Shown here in pieces: positions 5,801-7,707 of a DNA stretch of 7,707 nt (its first letter is position 1; each line of letters opens with the position of its first letter). Source of the DNA: Methanocorpusculum sp. Its GTDB lineage: Archaea > Halobacteriota > Methanomicrobia > Methanomicrobiales > Methanocorpusculaceae. The notes under the pieces were generated by a model that saw only the letters and a program-made list of their open reading frames with translations, was not told where the DNA came from and did no database searches. The stretch lies in NCBI GenBank assembly GCA_029987315.1, contig DALTVZ010000019.1, positions 1 through 7,707 of the forward strand. The letters run 5' to 3'. The position numbers were made by a program, and so were the translations under genes.

Positions 5801-6577
5801 TTCCCCGGAACAAACTGCGAGTATGACAGTGCAAAGGCGGTGGCAAAATCCGGAGCGATCCCTGAAATTCTGGTGATCAACAATCAGACGGCAAAGGATA
5901 CGGCAGCATCGGTAGAACGGGCAGCAGAAGCGATCAAAAAGTCTCAGGCGATCTTTATTCCGGGCGGGTTCTCCGGCGGCGATGAGCCGGACGGATCAGG
6001 CAAGTTCATCACGGCATTTTTCCGAAATGCCCTGATAAAAGATGCCGTGCATGATCTTTTAGAGAACCGGGACGGGCTGATCCTTGGGATCTGTAACGGT
6101 TTCCAGGCGCTGATAAAGCTGGGTCTTGTTCCATACGGTGAGATCAGAGATGCGGATGAGGATGCCCCGACCCTAACGTTCAATACGATTGGGAGACATC
6201 AGTCAAAACTCGTTCGTGTTCGGGTCGCGTCGGTAAAATCCCCATGGTTTTCCAAAGTGAAGGTCGGCGACGTCTTCGCAGTTCCCATTTCGCACGGTGA
6301 AGGAAGGTTCATCGCAAATGATGATGTGCTCAAGCAACTCGTCGAAAACGGTCAGGTGGCGACGCAGTATGTCGATCTGACGAATCATCCGACGTCCGAT
6401 GTCCGTTTCAATCCAAACGATTCGATGCTGGCGATCGAAGGCATCACCTCGCCTGATGGCAGGGTCCTTGGCAAGATGGGTCATGCGGAACGTATCGGCG
6501 AAGGGCTGTACAAAAACTATGATGAGCAGTTCGATATGAAACTGTTCGAATCATTGGTGGAGTACTTCAGACCCTGA
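2882..6577 (+). CDS. purL: Phosphoribosylformylglycinamidine synthase, single-chain (PurL with fused PurQ)
   Basis: The enzyme converts FGAR, ATP and glutamine to FGAM, the fourth step of de novo purine synthesis, in the cytoplasm. It is 1231 residues, the size of the one-chain Firmicutes-type PurL; most archaea use separate PurS, PurL and PurQ. The N-terminal PurS-like part begins MVYRIFVEKKSALANEAKSL. The linker has DTYWSDHCRHTTF (DHCRH at 221-225). The first AIRS-type half has NETHNHPTEIEPFGGAATC (ETHNHP at 315-320) and GGRTGRDGCGG near 440. The second half has GGKDSMSG. The glutaminase domain starts at RVFIPVFPGTNCEYD and has Cys1071 (GICNGFQ), a HGEG at 1138, and His1201 and Glu1203 (MGHAER) for the triad. 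All expected motifs are intact. The ATG at 2882 is preferred over 2828 because AGGAAAGGG lies about 8 bases upstream and homologues begin with this RIFVEKK block. A weak TATA-like ACATATAC lies at 2839-2846. A bacterial origin is inferred from fusion type and wording. Confidence 0.95.
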   Translation: MVYRIFVEKKSALANEAKSLHNELQNLLGIQELTSVRIINRYDVENIEKELFDYARSTVFSEPQLDTTYDELVVAKDEKIFAVEYLPGQFDQRADSAAQCIQLISQGERPLVNTARVYILKGKITKEQLLSIKKYVINPVESREASLEKPTTLFVPCHIPTTVETLTGFIKLDEKGLTKLVRELGLAMDQDDIRFCQQYFIKENRDPTITEIRMIDTYWSDHCRHTTFLTTIDSVKTESPLLQNAFDAYLAVRKAVGRDKPINLMDIATIAVRYLKQEGKLDKLDESPEINACTVKITVNAEGRDEDWLLLFKNETHNHPTEIEPFGGAATCLGGAIRDPLSGRAYVYAAMRLTGAGNPLAPVSETLPGKLPQRKIVSTAAAGYSSYGNQIGLATGIVDELYHPGYVAKRMEVGAVIGAVPAENVRREIPKDGDVVILLGGRTGRDGCGGAAGSSKSHTVASLTSCGAEVQKGNAPEERKIQRLFRNKEASLLIKRCNDFGAGGVSVAIGELADGLEIDLNAVPKKYDGLDGTELAISESQERMAVVVDKKDAETFRSLAHAENLEATIVARVTKDRRLVMNWNGTKIVDISREFLDTNGTEKHIDIELAEPQPYDRVIEGGFAENYQRLVADLNVCSKRGLSERFDSTVGVGTVLMPFGGKYQLTPIQAMVNKISVEKSDTDDCSLMAWGFNPMISEKSPYHGAYLAVIESVAKLIATGAGFEDVYLSFQEYFEKPGKDPKRWGKPMSALLGAFTAQMGLGIGAIGGKDSMSGTFEHLDVPPTLISFAVTTEKIQNIISNEFKGPGHEVVLLKPESDENGLPKPESLLENFHLISMLMQEGKILSCYTPTFGGVAEAIFKMAIGNKVGFTYDNSIETEDIFGYNYGAFLFELRDDADIGVKVGRTTSESYIRYAGVKLDLDSLLSLYEGTLESVYPCNIPQGGPHIRKISANERSKQKPRQPVAHPRVFIPVFPGTNCEYDSAKAVAKSGAIPEILVINNQTAKDTAASVERAAEAIKKSQAIFIPGGFSGGDEPDGSGKFITAFFRNALIKDAVHDLLENRDGLILGICNGFQALIKLGLVPYGEIRDADEDAPTLTFNTIGRHQSKLVRVRVASVKSPWFSKVKVGDVFAVPISHGEGRFIANDDVLKQLVENGQVATQYVDLTNHPTSDVRFNPNDSMLAIEGITSPDGRVLGKMGHAERIGEGLYKNYDEQFDMKLFESLVEYFRP

Positions 6578-6600
6578 TCATTCGGTACAAAACGAATGGT
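6577..6600 (+). other. Hairpin in the purL-patatin gap
   Basis: CATTCG (6579-6584) pairs with CGAATG (6593-6598), extended to eight pairs by one G-T and one A-T, around an 8-nt loop directly after the purL stop. There is no T-run behind it, so termination is doubtful; a transcript-processing or stability hairpin is equally possible. Confidence 0.3.
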
Positions 6601-6621
6601 ATTAAGGTCATATCTATTGAA

Positions 6622-6630
6622 TAAGGAGGA
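6622..6630 (+). promoter_or_regulatory. Strong Shine-Dalgarno site of the patatin gene
   Basis: TAAGGAGGA ends five bases before the ATG at 6636 and is the best ribosome binding site in the window. It fixes the start of the patatin-like gene and suits translation from within a longer mRNA. Confidence 0.75.
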
Positions 6631-6635
6631 ACAAC

Positions 6636-7490
6636 ATGAGTAAAAGCGGGTTGGTCGTTGAGGGAGGGGGGATGAAGTGTGCGTATAGTGCAGGCATTCT
6701 TGACAGATTTTTAGACGACGGGATCTGTTTTGATGAATGTATCGGCGTGTCGGCAGGAGCCGGCAATCTGGCGTCGTATCTTGCGAACCAGCGGGACAGG
6801 AATCTGCGGTTCTATACGGTGTATCAGAAGCATCCGGACTATCTTGGGGTGAGGAATTATCTGAGGGACAGATCCTATTTCAATCTCCAGTATATCTACG
6901 GAACGATCAGCAACTCGACCGGTATCGATCCGGTGGATCTTGAGGCGTTGATGAAAAATCCGTCGGAATATTATCTGACCGCGACCAATGCGAAAACAGG
7001 AAAGGCGGAGTATTTATCCAGGAATGATATGAAGAAGGATGATTTTCGCGCAATTATGGCAAGCTGCGCCATTCCTGTGGTGTGCCAGCCGATCGAGCTG
7101 AACGGGAATCTGTATTTTGACGGCGGGGTGGCTGATTCTATCCCGGTGCAGAAGGCACTTGACGATGGGTGCGATAAACTGGTGGTTTTGCTGGAAAATC
7201 CCCGCAGTTTTGTCCGTAAACCTCAGAGATTCAAACCATTCTACCGTGCGATCCTGAGAAACTATCCTGAGTTGGTGAAAAAGATCGATGAGCGGCATCT
7301 GAGTTATCATGCGGTGATAGCCTATGTGAAGGAGCTGGAAAAGGAGGGAATAGCATTCGTGTTTGCTCCGTCCCAGCAGGGTAACGTGATCACAACGACC
7401 AAAGATTCGGATGATATCCGTGAGCAGTATGATCTCGGTGTCTCTGATTACGATTGCAGACGTGATGAGCTGAGAGAGTTTTTGAGCTGA
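6636..7490 (+). CDS. Patatin-like phospholipase / acyl hydrolase family protein
   Basis: This 284-residue serine hydrolase of the patatin family is predicted to cleave acyl esters of lipids with a Ser-Asp dyad. It has no signal peptide or membrane segment, so it is expected in the cytoplasm or at the inner face of the membrane. The oxyanion-hole motif is VVEGGGMKCAYSAG (residues 7-20). The nucleophile Ser39 lies in GVSAG, and the partner Asp162 in FDGGVADSIPV. The spacing and wording resemble the E. coli YjjU-like branch of small bacterial and archaeal patatins, with a C-terminal region of unknown role (ELVKKIDERHLSYHAVIAYV). The true substrate cannot be read from sequence; archaeal lipids are ether-linked, so a classical ester phospholipid may not be the target. 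The gene lies 58 nt after purL on the same strand, with a strong Shine-Dalgarno site, so it may be co-transcribed, but no functional tie to purine synthesis is apparent. Confidence 0.9.
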   Translation: MSKSGLVVEGGGMKCAYSAGILDRFLDDGICFDECIGVSAGAGNLASYLANQRDRNLRFYTVYQKHPDYLGVRNYLRDRSYFNLQYIYGTISNSTGIDPVDLEALMKNPSEYYLTATNAKTGKAEYLSRNDMKKDDFRAIMASCAIPVVCQPIELNGNLYFDGGVADSIPVQKALDDGCDKLVVLLENPRSFVRKPQRFKPFYRAILRNYPELVKKIDERHLSYHAVIAYVKELEKEGIAFVFAPSQQGNVITTTKDSDDIREQYDLGVSDYDCRRDELREFLS

Positions 7491-7536
7491 TCCACAGATG
7501 ATGAATACTAGTTGAATGGGATAAGGAAATGTGGTT

Positions 7537-7707
7537 ATGATCGAGACAGAACGGCTGATCCTTCGCCAGATCGTAGCTTCCGATGCAGAAGATATATTTG
7601 CCAATTCATGCGGACCAAAAACCGGTCTGAATGCCGGGTGGAAACCTCACGCAACTATAAGAGAGACCAGGGAAATTATGAATGAGGTGTTTCTTGGTCA
7701 AAAAAAC
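7537..7707 (+). CDS. GNAT-family N-acetyltransferase, N-terminal part (runs off window)
   Basis: Fifty-seven codons are present before the window ends; most of the protein, including the acetyl-CoA binding loop, lies outside. The opening METERLILR-like start (MIETERLILRQ), the following acidic SDAEDIF block, and LNAGWKPH followed by TIRETREIM are typical of RimJ/RimL-like acetyltransferases, which transfer acetyl from acetyl-CoA to amino groups of proteins or small molecules. The ATG at 7537 is preferred, with AAGGA (7523-7527) upstream; an in-frame GTG at 7531 is the alternative. It follows the patatin gene by 46 nt on the same strand. The substrate is unknown. Confidence 0.8.
   Translation, partial: MIETERLILRQIVASDAEDIFANSCGPKTGLNAGWKPHATIRETREIMNEVFLGQKN

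Noticed and set aside
7014..7604. Minus-strand frame of 196 codons across the patatin and acetyltransferase genes
   Set aside because: It overlaps the patatin Asp motif region and the acetyltransferase start on the opposite strand, and shows no domain of its own.

Overview
The window looks like part of a methanogen-type archaeal chromosome, most plausibly a Methanomicrobiales relative such as Methanocorpusculum. The main evidence is a secreted papain-family protease with a lectin-like domain and a C-terminal module of methanogen surface-protein style, 14 N-glycosylation sequons in that protein, and AT-rich TATA-like boxes at archaeal promoter distances. This is an inference from protein style; no rRNA or other phylogenetic marker is present. 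The purine gene in the middle is of a bacterial (Firmicutes-like) type, so part of the window may have been acquired by transfer.

Layout. Positions 1-120 are a structured, non-coding repeat (copy 1, cut by the window edge). Positions 187-1869 (+) encode a secreted C1 cysteine protease. Positions 1870-2516 hold no gene: T-rich probable termination sites, a short palindrome, and two facing copies of the same repeat family (copy 2 at 1997-2173 on +, copy 3 at 2263-2425 on -) around an 89-bp AT-rich spacer with a TATA-like box. Positions 2517-2723 (-) encode a predicted 68-residue two-helix membrane protein with a hairpin/T-tract terminator beyond its stop. A divergent spacer with an inverted repeat follows. 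Positions 2882-6577 (+) encode a single-chain phosphoribosylformylglycinamidine synthase (PurS-like, PurL and PurQ parts fused). Positions 6636-7490 (+) encode a patatin-like phospholipase. From 7537 to the window end is the first part of a GNAT acetyltransferase.

How the parts relate. purL, the patatin gene and the acetyltransferase share a strand with short gaps (58 and 46 nt) and could be co-transcribed, but they form no obvious pathway: only purL is a purine gene, and no other pur gene is visible. The protease stands alone, bounded by repeats on both sides. The most unusual content is the repeat family. Copies 2 and 3 are identical over their outer 50 and inner 35 nt but have diverged between, and five base pairs of an internal stem have changed on both sides so that pairing is kept. 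This is direct evidence that the folded form matters, either as RNA or as a DNA palindrome.
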